From a virus, in IMG/VR virus record IMGVR_UViG_3300023084_000027, positions 1 through 54,172 of that record: a stretch of DNA of 54,172 nt. The stretch is one strand, 5' to 3'. A program made the position numbers and the translations under genes. Under the pieces are notes generated by a model, which searched no databases, was not told where the DNA came from, and was given only the letters and a program-made list of their open reading frames with translations. The stretch's first letter is position 1. Each line of letters begins with the position of its first letter. Below are positions 22,792 through 30,954 of the stretch, piece after piece.

Positions 22792-22793
22792 TT

Positions 22794-23084
22794 ATGAACG
22801 GTAAAAAAGCAAAGTTGATGCGACAAGTTGGTAAGGGGTTGACAAAGAGTGATAAGCGGCTCTATAATATGCTTAATCATGTTGAACGTGGAATCCTTGC
22901 TTCCTTGTACCAAGATCTTATTGACAACAATAAAGATGTCATGAAGAAGCAACGCAGACAAGCACGAGTCGAACCAAAGTTTTTCGAAACTAAACCTGAT
23001 GGTAATCGTAAGACTCGTCGGTTTAATGCTGCGATGATGCAACGATCAACTAGGGAAATGCGTATTGCTGCTGCTAGAAAATGA
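22794..23084 (+). CDS. Basic hypothetical protein (96 aa)
   Basis: ATG 22794 begins two bases after the previous stop; AAGGA lies 5-10 bases before. The product is helical and very basic (KKQRRQARVEP, GNRKTRRFNAAMMQRSTREM), which suggests binding to nucleic acid. It overlaps the next gene by four bases. Confidence 0.5.
   Translation: MNGKKAKLMRQVGKGLTKSDKRLYNMLNHVERGILASLYQDLIDNNKDVMKKQRRQARVEPKFFETKPDGNRKTRRFNAAMMQRSTREMRIAAARK
22839..22868 (+). promoter_or_regulatory. Internal sigma70-type promoter
   Basis: A perfect TTGACA (22839-22844) and a perfect TATAAT (22863-22868) are separated by 18 bases, inside the basic protein gene. It could drive the genes from 23081 on, including the sugar cassette. 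Confidence 0.5.
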
Positions 23085-23671
23085 ATATATTCTATCTTGA
23101 TAAAGACCCGGAAACTTGTGCACAAATGCACCTCGATAAACATGCTTCCAAAATGTGTGTCGAGTATGCTCAGTTATTATCAACTGCTCACAGAGTGATT
23201 GATGGTGAACTTTGGTATGGCAAAACAATAACAGGTCGTAATATCGCACGATACTTCCTAGAAGATGGTGAGATGAATGAAGTGATATATAAAGCATGTC
23301 ACGTGAATCACCCTTCTACTAAGTGGGTAAGAAAAAGTGCTGATAACTACGAATGGTTGTATGCATTGTGGGTCAATCTCTGTAAAGAGTACTCATACCG
23401 TTATGGTCGCGTTCATGAATCTTTCCGCAAGTTAGAAATATTTTTGATGCTTCCTCCTCGAAAACTACAACACCGTGGTTTCTCAGAACCAACCCCAGCA
23501 ATGAAAAGTTTTCCAGAGTGCATAGTAGAGAATGATTCGCTTGCTTCATATATAAATTATTACTGGGTAGCAAAACGAGATTTTGCTAAATGGACTAAAC
23601 GAGAAAAACCGGAGTGGTGGAATGAACGGGAAAGGTTCGAAGCGGAGACCATCGCAGGTACCGCGCACTGA
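23081..23671 (+). CDS. Conserved phage protein, possibly DNA-glycosylase-related
   Basis: A 196-residue protein common in T4-like marine phages. MNIFYLDKDPETCAQMHLDKHASKM, YAQLLSTAHRV and NHPSTKWVRKSADNYEWL are its recognisable blocks. Such proteins are sometimes labelled pyrimidine-dimer glycosylase-like; the classical T4 DenV active-site start (Thr2) is not present here. Function uncertain. It overlaps the previous gene by four bases and the next by 50. Confidence 0.55.
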   Translation: MNIFYLDKDPETCAQMHLDKHASKMCVEYAQLLSTAHRVIDGELWYGKTITGRNIARYFLEDGEMNEVIYKACHVNHPSTKWVRKSADNYEWLYALWVNLCKEYSYRYGRVHESFRKLEIFLMLPPRKLQHRGFSEPTPAMKSFPECIVENDSLASYINYYWVAKRDFAKWTKREKPEWWNERERFEAETIAGTAH

Positions 23672-23918
23672 ATTTGAAAAAAGATGGGACGCTATTTTTA
23701 TGAAACATCAACATGAACGAGGAATCATTACCGAAGAACTTTCTCGATATTTTTCTGCTGACGGTAGACGTGAGTCTGTCGTAGTAAAAACCGAAAAGGG
23801 ATTCATGGTAGAACTGTACGAAAGAAAAAAGTACATCAGAACCGTAGATGTAACTGATCATAGCGAACAGTATGCAGAAAACACTGCAGAAAATTGGGCA
23901 TTAGGAGTATTAAATTGA
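23622..23918 (+). CDS. Conserved small phage protein (98 aa)
   Basis: ATG 23622 gives MNGKGSKRRPSQVPRTEFEK, a start typical of a small basic family in T4-like marine phages (MNGKGSKRRP). It is preceded by GGAG (23611-23614). The frame from 23583 is inside the previous gene. A C-terminal half of mixed strands (SVVVKTEKGFMVELYERKKY) follows. Function unknown; it overlaps the SDR gene by four bases. Confidence 0.65.
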   Translation: MNGKGSKRRPSQVPRTEFEKRWDAIFMKHQHERGIITEELSRYFSADGRRESVVVKTEKGFMVELYERKKYIRTVDVTDHSEQYAENTAENWALGVLN

Positions 23919-24532
23919 AAATTGGTATAACAGGTCACACAAAAGGAATAGGCGCTGCAGTCGCTGACAAGTTTATTTCTGAAGGACATGATGTCGTAGG
24001 GTTTAGTCGTTCGAACGGATATGATATTAGTTCTGCAGAGTGTCGTAAACGAATTGTTGCCGAAGCACAAGATTGTGATATCTTCTTCAACAACGCATAC
24101 TTAGAAGATGCTCAAATTCGTTTGATGCAAGATCTATGGCCGTTTTGGAAAGACACCAATAAGATTATTGTTGTGAACGGCAGTACTTCAGCACATAATT
24201 TTCAGGACCATCTAGATCACCCTGCATACGGTTCTTGGAAAGCAGGACTGCATCACTATTGTCGTGTATTATGTGAAGCATTCATGTATCCGAAAAAATG
24301 TAGAGTCACTTACTTGACTCCGGGTGTTATCACAACGGAGATGTCCACAAAACTTAATCCTACATACCCGAAGCAATTGATTCCTGAAGAGGTTGCTGAT
24401 GTGGTTTATTATGTAAGCACTCTTCCTCCTCATGTTGAATTGCAAGAGGTAAAAATTCAACATACTGAAATGCTGAATCAACTAAAAGAAGATTGCGTAA
24501 CAGCAATTTGGGCAAGGCGTGAAGGTCAGTGA
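23915..24532 (+). CDS. Short-chain dehydrogenase/reductase
   Basis: The start is TTG 23915, which shares bases with the upstream stop (TTGA) and has TTAGGAG before it. The 205-residue enzyme has the NAD(P)-binding GITGHTKGIGAAV (TGxxxGIG), NGSTSAHN with the catalytic Ser, and YGSWKAGLHH, the YxxxK catalytic pair. It belongs to a sugar cassette with the two genes that follow; it could reduce a keto-sugar. Substrate unknown. Confidence 0.82.
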   Translation: MKIGITGHTKGIGAAVADKFISEGHDVVGFSRSNGYDISSAECRKRIVAEAQDCDIFFNNAYLEDAQIRLMQDLWPFWKDTNKIIVVNGSTSAHNFQDHLDHPAYGSWKAGLHHYCRVLCEAFMYPKKCRVTYLTPGVITTEMSTKLNPTYPKQLIPEEVADVVYYVSTLPPHVELQEVKIQHTEMLNQLKEDCVTAIWARREGQ

Positions 24533-25299
24533 AAGTAGTAATTGCTGGTTATGGGTTTGTTGGCAAGGCAGTTCACGCTGCCTTGATTCAACACAAAAAC
24601 GTTGAACTCTTCATTGACGATCCTGCACAAGGGCATAACTACTATCGCGATGAACAAATTGATCCAGTCGATGCCGTAGTCGTTTGTGTAGCGACTCCTG
24701 CTCGAAAGAATGGTACGTGTAACACAGACAACGTCGAAGATGTTTTCAATAAGTATGGCGATGTGAAGTATCTGATCAAGTCGGCAGTTGACCCTGTTTG
24801 GTTGAAGTATCACGCGAACGCATTCAAAGGTTCTTATACGTATTCACCAGAGTTTCTGCGGGGCAGTCACACTCACGGAAAACCAAATGAAGAGTTTCGC
24901 AATCAGACCTTCGCAATCTATGGTGGTGATGACTGCCGTTGGTGGGACGAGTTGTTCCAAGCGGTGTTACCAAATTGCAAAGACGTTCGTTACTTGACCC
25001 TAGAACAAGCGGCGTTCGCTAAGTATCTTGAAAATACTTTTCTAGCAACTAAGGTAACGTTCTTTAACGAGATGTTTAAGATCTATCATGAAATTGGATT
25101 CGAAGGATTCGATGCAATGGTCGAAGCAATCTGTTTAGACAAACGTATTGGTAAGTCGCACACTCAAGTACCCGGACCTGATGGTAGATTTGGTTTTGGT
25201 GGGCATTGCTTGCCAAAAGATCTCGCTGCATTGCGAGTGCTGAGTAAAGACACTCCTTTGCTAGATACAGTATCTAACATTAATGATAAGATTCGATGA
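24529..25299 (+). CDS. UDP-glucose/GDP-mannose-dehydrogenase-like enzyme
   Basis: GTG start, four bases before the previous stop; 256 residues, shorter than the usual 390-450. The N-terminal Rossmann motif is VIAGYGFVGKAV; KYLENTFLATKVTFFNE is the dimer-helix motif with catalytic Lys, and FGFGGHCLPKDLAAL holds the catalytic Cys. It would oxidise a UDP-sugar to the uronate. The linker and the C-terminal domain are reduced, so the fold is a compact form. Its partner is the epimerase-like gene that follows. Confidence 0.82.
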   Translation: MKVVIAGYGFVGKAVHAALIQHKNVELFIDDPAQGHNYYRDEQIDPVDAVVVCVATPARKNGTCNTDNVEDVFNKYGDVKYLIKSAVDPVWLKYHANAFKGSYTYSPEFLRGSHTHGKPNEEFRNQTFAIYGGDDCRWWDELFQAVLPNCKDVRYLTLEQAAFAKYLENTFLATKVTFFNEMFKIYHEIGFEGFDAMVEAICLDKRIGKSHTQVPGPDGRFGFGGHCLPKDLAALRVLSKDTPLLDTVSNINDKIR

Positions 25300-26006
25300 A
25301 AGTATTACTAACAGGTGCTAACGGTTTTATTGGTCGTAACTTCTTCAAACAGTATGTGGGGAAGTATGAGTTTCTATGTATAGACATTCAGGACGACATA
25401 CGTAAGCATTGTTATGACCCTACCGTTGATGCTGTCGTGCATCTTGGTGCATATGCTGGTGTTCGAAGATCGCATGAGATGCCAGAAGAGTTCTGGTCAA
25501 TGAATGTCGAAGGATCAAAACGTATCTTCGATGAATACTTTGGTAAACCAATTGTCTGGGCATCTTCTTCGAGCATCTATGAGTGGTGGTTATCTCCGTA
25601 TGCCACAACCAAAAAAGTTTGTGAAGAGATAGCACCTAAAGGAACACTGGGTTTGAGATTTCACACGGTATACGGTGAAGACTCACGTCCAGATATGTTA
25701 TATGATAAACTGAAGAGGAGAGAAGTAGAGTACATTACTAATCACACACGTGACTGGACTCACGTTTACGATGTATGCTCTGCGATTGATCTTTGTTTGG
25801 ATCGTTTTGACGAGATGCATCGTTATCGTGCGATTGATGTTGGCAATGGACAACCCTGCACAGTTAAAGAACTGGCAGATCACCTATGGCCAGACAACAA
25901 TCTACCAGTGCGTGAAGTTACAGGAGAAAGAGAAAACACTTGCGCTGATCCAACTATTTTGTTACAATATGGTTGGAAACCTGAATATCACGTATTAAAG
26001 GATTGA
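25296..26006 (+). CDS. NAD-dependent sugar epimerase/dehydratase
   Basis: A 236-residue extended SDR: LLTGANGFIGRNFF (TGxxGxxG), VHLGAYAG, SSSSIYEWWLSPYATTKK with catalytic Ser and YxxxK, and later FHTVYGEDSRPDM. It would epimerise or dehydrate a nucleotide sugar, perhaps the product of the dehydrogenase with which it overlaps by four bases (UDP-glucuronate to UDP-galacturonate or a decarboxylated sugar). The C-terminal part is shorter than in typical GalE-type enzymes. The exact reaction cannot be read. Confidence 0.82.
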   Translation: MKVLLTGANGFIGRNFFKQYVGKYEFLCIDIQDDIRKHCYDPTVDAVVHLGAYAGVRRSHEMPEEFWSMNVEGSKRIFDEYFGKPIVWASSSSIYEWWLSPYATTKKVCEEIAPKGTLGLRFHTVYGEDSRPDMLYDKLKRREVEYITNHTRDWTHVYDVCSAIDLCLDRFDEMHRYRAIDVGNGQPCTVKELADHLWPDNNLPVREVTGERENTCADPTILLQYGWKPEYHVLKD

Positions 26007-26007
26007 C

Positions 26008-26742
26008 ATGCCTCGTAAAAAGAAAGCAACGTTCACCCCTAAAAAGAAAAAGACTCTGGTCCCAGAACCAAAGTGGGACAAACTGCGAAAAGCAAAAAGC
26101 GAAGACGCTAAGTTACAAGCGTTTTATGATGCAAGTGATTACGTTCACTATGAAATCTCTGATAGAGAGCAACTGCACTGGTTAAAGAAATGGGTACGTG
26201 AAGTCTCAGATTGGGACCTCCATAGTCAAACCGTTACTTTGCCTGATGTGTATATGCTACCCTTTGCCAAGTATGGTTGGTTAGCAATCATGTTAAAGTT
26301 TATGCCAGACAACGTATACGAAAGTCTGGTGAAGAACCTTAAACCTCTGTTAGTTCGAGCGGATGAAATTAAAGCAAAGACTACAGACGAATCGGTTCCG
26401 TTTCCTGAAGACAAAGACGATCCTCTTCACCCAGACAAAGTTAAGAAGTGGTTGTCGGTATGGAAGGATTACCTCAAAGGTATCGATAAGTACAAAGAAT
26501 CAAAAGACGCTAAACAGCGTATGGAGTATCAAATCGCACAGACCTACGTTTATAACATGTCTGTGTATTTACGAACTGGAGTATGGAACGACTCACACTT
26601 TGGCGAAAACCGCGAAAAGAAGATGATGTGGGTTGTAAAGTCTCTTGCTTATAACCCAGACGGGACAGTTAAAAGAACCCCCGGATATTACTATCCAGAT
26701 ATTGGTATGGTTTGGAAAGGAGATTTTGAGGCAGAAGTATGA
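26008..26742 (+). CDS. Conserved protein next to gp33 in T4-like marine phages
   Basis: A 244-residue soluble protein with a lysine-rich N-terminus (MPRKKKATFTPKKKKTLVP) and a helical body containing WLKKWVREVSDWD and FMPDNVYESLVKNL. This gene usually lies upstream of gp33 and gp32 in marine T4-like phages, as here, and may take part in replication or late-transcription control. No catalytic motif is visible. The stop overlaps the gp33 start (ATGA). Confidence 0.6.
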   Translation: MPRKKKATFTPKKKKTLVPEPKWDKLRKAKSEDAKLQAFYDASDYVHYEISDREQLHWLKKWVREVSDWDLHSQTVTLPDVYMLPFAKYGWLAIMLKFMPDNVYESLVKNLKPLLVRADEIKAKTTDESVPFPEDKDDPLHPDKVKKWLSVWKDYLKGIDKYKESKDAKQRMEYQIAQTYVYNMSVYLRTGVWNDSHFGENREKKMMWVVKSLAYNPDGTVKRTPGYYYPDIGMVWKGDFEAEV

Positions 26743-26975
26743 ACTTAGATGGTCTTATGCTTACTAAAAGTAAGTTCAGTAAAATGGTTGAGAGTACAGT
26801 TAAGAAAAAAACTATTTCTTACCTAGATGCTATCATTGATATTTGTAATGAACACAATATCGAAATCGACGATATCAAAAAGTTTATATCGCCTGCAATC
26901 AAATCAAAACTTGAAGCTGAGGCAATCAAGTTAAATCTTATGGTAGAGAAGAATAATAGTTTAGAGTTAGAATAA
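26739..26975 (+). CDS. gp33: Late-transcription co-activator gp33
   Basis: A 78-residue protein matching the marine T4-like form of gp33: LTKSKFSKMVESTVKKK, then TISYLDAIIDICNEHNIEID, KKFISPAIKSKLEAEA and a final LNLMVEKN. In T4, gp33 links RNA polymerase to the sliding clamp so that late promoters fire. It sits upstream of gp32, and this window contains several late promoters that would need it. Confidence 0.85.
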   Translation: MNLDGLMLTKSKFSKMVESTVKKKTISYLDAIIDICNEHNIEIDDIKKFISPAIKSKLEAEAIKLNLMVEKNNSLELE

Positions 26976-26976
26976 C

Positions 26977-27005
26977 TTGACAAGTCTAATATTTTTTGAT
27001 ACTAT
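26977..27005 (+). promoter_or_regulatory. Sigma70-type promoter of gp32
   Basis: A perfect TTGACA (26977-26982) and TACTAT (27000-27005) are 17 bases apart, directly behind gp33. The leader of about 70 bases has AAGGAAAA before the ATG at 27078 and contains short AAATACACTG-type repeats. Confidence 0.65.
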
Positions 27006-27077
27006 ATACTCTTATATTATGAATTCTGTGAAATACACTGAAATACAAAAATACACACTGTAATACAAGGAAAATAT

Positions 27078-27956
27078 ATGTCTTTTGAAGCATTAAAGCG
27101 CAATCGCGCATCCGAAATCTCACGTCTAGTTTCTGCTGCTGCTCCTACCACGGAATCAGCAACAAAGTCTTATGTCGATGAGCGTCAATGGAAACCCACG
27201 GTAGATAAAGCAGGAAACGGTTATGCCGTTCTGCGATTCCTGCCTGCTCCTGAAGGTAACGACCTCCCATGGGTTCGCTACTGGGATCATGGGTTCAAGG
27301 GTCCAACTGGTCAATGGTACATTGAGAAGTCTTTGACTTCTATTGGACAACAAGACCCAGTTTCTGAAGCAAACAGCAAACTGTGGAACTCTGGCGATGA
27401 TCGTGACAAAGAAATTGCACGTGAACGTAAGCGTAGATTGCACTACGTATCAAATGTGCTCGTCGAGCAAGATCCGGGTAACCCCGAAAACGAAGGTAAG
27501 GTGATGCTCTTCACCTATGGTAAGAAAATCCATGACAAAATCATGGACGTTATGAATCCTGAGTTTCAGGACGAAGAACCAATGAACCCTTTCGACTTCT
27601 GGTCCGGTGCATCTTTCAAACTGAAGATTCGTAAGTTTGAGGGATATCGTAACTACGATAAATCAGAGTTTGCTGCTCCTTCTGCACTGTCTGAAAGCGA
27701 TGCAGAGTTAGAAGAAATCTACGAAAAGTGTTACGATCTGAATGAGTTTATTGATCCTGCGAACTACAAGTCATACGACGAGTTGCAAGCACGTCTATTG
27801 ATGGTTCTTGGTGAAGCAAATAACAAAGGGTATCATCCTGAGTTAGCAGAAATTGAAGAACCTGTTGCACGTAAGACTGCTCCGGAACCTTCTATCGCAT
27901 CTGATGATGACGATGACACCATGTCCTATTTTGCTAGGTTAGCAGAAGAAGATTAA
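27078..27956 (+). CDS. gp32: Single-stranded DNA-binding protein gp32
   Basis: A 292-residue protein of the gp32 family. The basic N-terminus (MSFEALKRNRASEISRLV) is the LAST-type self-association region, the core has FLPAPEGNDLPWVRYWDHGF and KSLTSIGQQDPVSEANSKLW, and the acidic C-terminal tail is DDDDDTMSYFARLAEED. The zinc-binding Cys of T4 gp32 are absent: only one Cys occurs in the whole chain, so the core must be stabilised without zinc, as in many marine T4-like phages. It coats phage DNA during replication. Confidence 0.92.
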   Translation: MSFEALKRNRASEISRLVSAAAPTTESATKSYVDERQWKPTVDKAGNGYAVLRFLPAPEGNDLPWVRYWDHGFKGPTGQWYIEKSLTSIGQQDPVSEANSKLWNSGDDRDKEIARERKRRLHYVSNVLVEQDPGNPENEGKVMLFTYGKKIHDKIMDVMNPEFQDEEPMNPFDFWSGASFKLKIRKFEGYRNYDKSEFAAPSALSESDAELEEIYEKCYDLNEFIDPANYKSYDELQARLLMVLGEANNKGYHPELAEIEEPVARKTAPEPSIASDDDDDTMSYFARLAEED

Positions 27957-28043
27957 GCGAGTGGGTTAATCACCTTGGGTATCCCGCAAAGGGAGTGCAG
28001 TGTCTCGCTGTGATATGCACTTAAAACCACCAAAACGATTACA

Positions 28044-28068
28044 GGGCACCTCCGGGTGCCCTTTTTTT
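28044..28068 (+). terminator. Rho-independent terminator of gp32
   Basis: GGGCACC (28044-28050) pairs with GGTGCCC (28055-28061) and is followed by seven T. It ends plus-strand transcription and reaches into the stop codon of the minus-strand gene, so two convergent units meet here. The preceding 87 bases hold no gene. Confidence 0.9.
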
Positions 28069-29356
28069 ATCCGCCGCCTCTTTGACGCTTCCTTCGATTA
28101 GATGCGTTATTAGCGTTTGGTGTAGAACCTAGAGTCAAACTAGAATTATTATTTGATACGTTTGTGGTACTGCTGTTCGGAGCAATGACAGTGTTTCCTT
28201 TCGCCGCATCCATTGCTGCAGATTTCTTATTTGCTTCTTCTATATACGCTAAACGTTTTTCTTCTTGTTTAGCAGCAAGTTCATCTCGTCTAGCACGAAT
28301 GTTTTGTGTTGCTTCGTCATCGTCTCCGCTGAAAAATGATGATATACTATCCCAACTGGGTATTAAAGATTTAATACCTTCCCACATTTCATCGACTAGT
28401 CTAGAAAGTGCTAAAGTAACATCAATCATAATATCCGCCACAGAAAAACTATCGAGAAACTCTGATACCGGGTTACCTTCACCAAATATTTTTTCTAAGA
28501 TCCAAGAAATACCACTCTTTATGAGATCTATAAGAGAACCGAAGAAGGAGGCAGCGAAACCTCCCATAAATCCTATGATAGTAGAAACTATGTTACCGTC
28601 AGTTTCTGCTGATGCTTCTTTTGCAACCAAGAACCCATCAAAGGCAGACATTAATAAACTAATAGGGAAGAAAATTTTTCCTAATACTTTAGTGAATGCT
28701 CCACCAAACCCTTTTAAACCTTGGAACACTTTGGCAAGAATACCGTCTCCCTCTAAGGAGAAAAATGCTTTAATAGGTTTGAGTACCTCATCTAATACTG
28801 CACCTACTTTACCGCCTTTGCCTCCTTCACCGAAAAATTCTTTTATCGCAACAATCGCTTTATTGTTTTTAATGACATTTGCAAGTTGTGTTGTTTTAGT
28901 TTTCCACCATTCCGTAGTGAAAAATTCTTTGACTCCCTTTAATGCTTTGAACTCTAATCCTGTCAGACCAAGATTAGACAATCCAAGTGCGGCAAGAATG
29001 GCAGGAAGAATTATAGTGACGAATTTGGTTAGGGTTACTGCTAATGTTTTGAAAAAGTCTGCAAGAGAAAATCCACTATCATTATCTGTACTAGCAGGAC
29101 TCGATGGTGATCTTGAGGTAACGTCTGGGGTATCAGTGGATCGTAGTTTCGCAAATTGCAATCCCTTCGCCAAAGATTCGAACATGCTTGCGATTTCATA
29201 GTATACTAACTCCATCACATCTTTCATATCTTTTAAGACATCGAGAGTTTCTTGGTTTTGCTCTGTTTGGAGTTCATTCCAAGTTGCGATCTCACTAAGC
29301 ATTTCTCCGGAATTGCTCCCGGAGAGACTTAATGTAATATCAGCCATGTTTGCCAT
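28067..29356 (-). CDS. Putative tail tape measure / baseplate hub protein (gp29-like by position)
   Basis: A 429-residue protein, last gene of the minus-strand tail block. An N-terminal helix (WNELQTEQNQETLDVLKDMK) is followed by a Ser/Pro linker and several hydrophobic helices (LTKFVTIILPAILAALGL; TIIGFMGGFAASFFGSLI) and an Arg/Ala-rich coil; the tail is Asn/Ser-rich and ends in RRKRQRGGG. Hydrophobic helices separated by glycine-rich linkers are the mark of tape measures. The gene directly follows the gp26/gp51 chaperone pair, the usual place of a tape measure. If so the tail is likely short, as T4 gp29 has 590 residues. Confidence 0.55.
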   Translation of the reverse strand: MANMADITLSLSGSNSGEMLSEIATWNELQTEQNQETLDVLKDMKDVMELVYYEIASMFESLAKGLQFAKLRSTDTPDVTSRSPSSPASTDNDSGFSLADFFKTLAVTLTKFVTIILPAILAALGLSNLGLTGLEFKALKGVKEFFTTEWWKTKTTQLANVIKNNKAIVAIKEFFGEGGKGGKVGAVLDEVLKPIKAFFSLEGDGILAKVFQGLKGFGGAFTKVLGKIFFPISLLMSAFDGFLVAKEASAETDGNIVSTIIGFMGGFAASFFGSLIDLIKSGISWILEKIFGEGNPVSEFLDSFSVADIMIDVTLALSRLVDEMWEGIKSLIPSWDSISSFFSGDDDEATQNIRARRDELAAKQEEKRLAYIEEANKKSAAMDAAKGNTVIAPNSSTTNVSNNNSSLTLGSTPNANNASNRRKRQRGGG

Positions 29357-29576
29357 TCTTTCTTCTCTCGTTTTCTTCTTTTATTCTTTGAGTAAGCAAG
29401 GTTAAATAAATTTCCCTTTCCCATGGCATCATATCGTTTAACTCTGTTAGCGAATATTTGTCATTATACATTAACTCGAAGTTAGTCTTATAATGATTCA
29501 CTAACGTATCATGAGAAAGGCATATTAAAAAAAACTTTGCATACCCTCTAGTTTTAACGTGTTCTTGTGACTGCAA
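29340..29576 (-). CDS. gp51: gp51-like baseplate hub assembly protein, probably made by frameshift
   Basis: The C-terminal 60 residues fit gp51: NFELMYNDKYSLTELNDMMPWEREIYLTLL, then a charged helix. The annotated start is a TTG at 29576 with no ribosome-binding site and lies inside gp26; no good start is visible nearer. The gp51 frame instead joins gp26 through a T8 run in the -1 frame, so it may be translated as a gp26-gp51 fusion of about 296 residues. In other phages the tape-measure chaperones are made this way (lambda G and GT). It ends 17 bases into the tape-measure gene. Confidence 0.7.
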   Translation of the reverse strand: MQSQEHVKTRGYAKFFLICLSHDTLVNHYKTNFELMYNDKYSLTELNDMMPWEREIYLTLLTQRIKEENERRKNGKHG

Positions 29577-30229
29577 TGAATACAGTCGTACTTTACATTC
29601 TTCTCAAGTTTTGGCATCGTTTCGACAAAGTCCATGATGATTTTAAATTGTTCTTTTGTCATGGATTCTAAAAACTCTGTCAATTCTTCTGTTGGCACAT
29701 CATCACACTCAATTCTTTCATCGTCATATTGAATTGCATCGATACACTTTCCTGCGATGAAAAAAGTGTTTTCCGCATCATCACCATCTTCGAAATCCAT
29801 GTCTAGAAAAACGCTATACGGAGGATATCGTAATTCGATGGTAATTTCATCATTCAACGGATGTACTTTTTCTACTTTCGGCACATTGACCTTCAAATCG
29901 TCTAAAGTAACATCTACTTCATTTAATTGTTCGCACTTTTTACACGACAAACCTATCTTAACGGATTCTCCCGAAGATTTTGCCCTCATTTGAGTGAACA
30001 TGTATTCAACATCAAAGGTGGTTAGTCTATCGACATTAATTTCATCTTGACAACATGCGGAAATTGTGTCCACTACTGCAGAAAGACCAGTTTTCATGTC
30101 CTGAGACTCTACCGCCATCAAAAGAACTTTTTCTTCTTTTACTAAGTAAGGTCTAAATTTAATTTTCTTCCCTGTTGAAGGAATAGTCATCGTGTATTTG
30201 GGTGAATCATTAAGTTTGGGTAATGCCAT
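29525..30229 (-). CDS. gp26: Baseplate hub subunit gp26
   Basis: A 234-residue protein of the T4 gp26 family. MALPKLNDSPKYTMTIPSTGKKIKFRPYLVKEEKVLLMA is its hallmark N-terminus, followed by TFDVEYMFTQMRAKSSGE. Two cysteine pairs, CKKC near 108 and CIHC near 220, suggest a zinc ribbon. In tail assembly this protein works as a tape-measure or hub chaperone. Its stop follows a T8 run. It starts three bases behind the gp54 gene. Confidence 0.9.
   Translation of the reverse strand: MALPKLNDSPKYTMTIPSTGKKIKFRPYLVKEEKVLLMAVESQDMKTGLSAVVDTISACCQDEINVDRLTTFDVEYMFTQMRAKSSGESVKIGLSCKKCEQLNEVDVTLDDLKVNVPKVEKVHPLNDEITIELRYPPYSVFLDMDFEDGDDAENTFFIAGKCIDAIQYDDERIECDDVPTEELTEFLESMTKEQFKIIMDFVETMPKLEKNVKYDCIHCSHKNTLKLEGMQSFF
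29527..29534 (-). promoter_or_regulatory. T8 slippery run, candidate -1 frameshift site
   Basis: Minus-strand gp26 ends AGT TTT TTT TAA, with eight T in a row immediately before the stop. A -1 slip would read TTA ATA TGC and continue through gp51. The immediate stop in frame zero is typical of such sites. No downstream pseudoknot was tested. Confidence 0.55.
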
Positions 30230-30231
30230 TA

Positions 30232-30954
30232 TTAAAATCCTAATTTATCAGTCAATTTGTCAAAAACCGTATTTATTGCTTTGCCGAAAATGTCTCCTTT
30301 CGACGCTTCTTGTCCAACCGATGTTCTCCAGTCCTTGTATGTGAACTCTACATCGATCTGCATAAACTCTGATCTTGGCGCGTTGTCTAGTGCTATCGCG
30401 TTTACAATAGATGGATATGCATCTTCTAACACCCAAGAATATATGATTTGATCATCCAGACCAATTTGTAAATCGAACTCACCTTGTCTGAAGTTGATAG
30501 GTCCGATGTTTGGTAATCTGTTTTTGATTGCTGTAGGGATTGGTAACTTGAATTGCTTTTTAATAACGGATTGCGTGAGACCCTTTTTGAGTACATCGAT
30601 GTCTATTCGACGGGTATAATCTTTGTAGTATCCTAGAGCATAAGTGTTTGGATCAACAATCTGTGCCTGCCAGTTGTGAAAATACTCTAAAATCATACCG
30701 TCATTCAAAACTAAGAAAGACATTTGTATAGGAGCGACACCAAACCCGTTGACTACGTTAACCCTTGGCAGTCCGTATTGAACTTCAGTTCCGTTCATTG
30801 CTCTTCCGGGCACACTTGTTGCTACACACAAAAGGTTTAAACTTCTAGACTCGTAAGCACCTAAACTTGGTAGTTTAACTTGCCACAAGTTGTTCATGGC
30901 AGCACCACCAGCAAGACTAATCTCCGAGAATAAATCGTCGATACGCTGTGTCAT
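30232..30954 (-). CDS. gp54: Baseplate tail-tube initiator gp54
   Basis: A 240-residue protein with the T4 tail-tube-like fold: LWQVKLPSLGAYESRSLNLL, the core VPGRAMNGTEVQYGLPRVNVV, SFLVLNDGMILEYFHNWQAQI and YKDYTRRIDIDVL. Tail tube (gp19), tube cap (gp48) and initiator (gp54) share this pattern; since gp48 is the separate gene at 32089, this one is most likely gp54. It nucleates the tube on the baseplate. ATGA overlap with the gene before it. Confidence 0.75.
   Translation of the reverse strand: MTQRIDDLFSEISLAGGAAMNNLWQVKLPSLGAYESRSLNLLCVATSVPGRAMNGTEVQYGLPRVNVVNGFGVAPIQMSFLVLNDGMILEYFHNWQAQIVDPNTYALGYYKDYTRRIDIDVLKKGLTQSVIKKQFKLPIPTAIKNRLPNIGPINFRQGEFDLQIGLDDQIIYSWVLEDAYPSIVNAIALDNAPRSEFMQIDVEFTYKDWRTSVGQEASKGDIFGKAINTVFDKLTDKLGF

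Noticed and set aside
28164-29201. Long plus-strand frame (345 aa) opposite the tape-measure gene
   Set aside because: It is a shadow of the minus-strand gene; no ribosome-binding site, no domain, and Ser/Pro-rich composition typical of antisense frames.
29757-29993. Plus-strand frame opposite gp26
   Set aside because: Antisense shadow of a clear gp26 gene.
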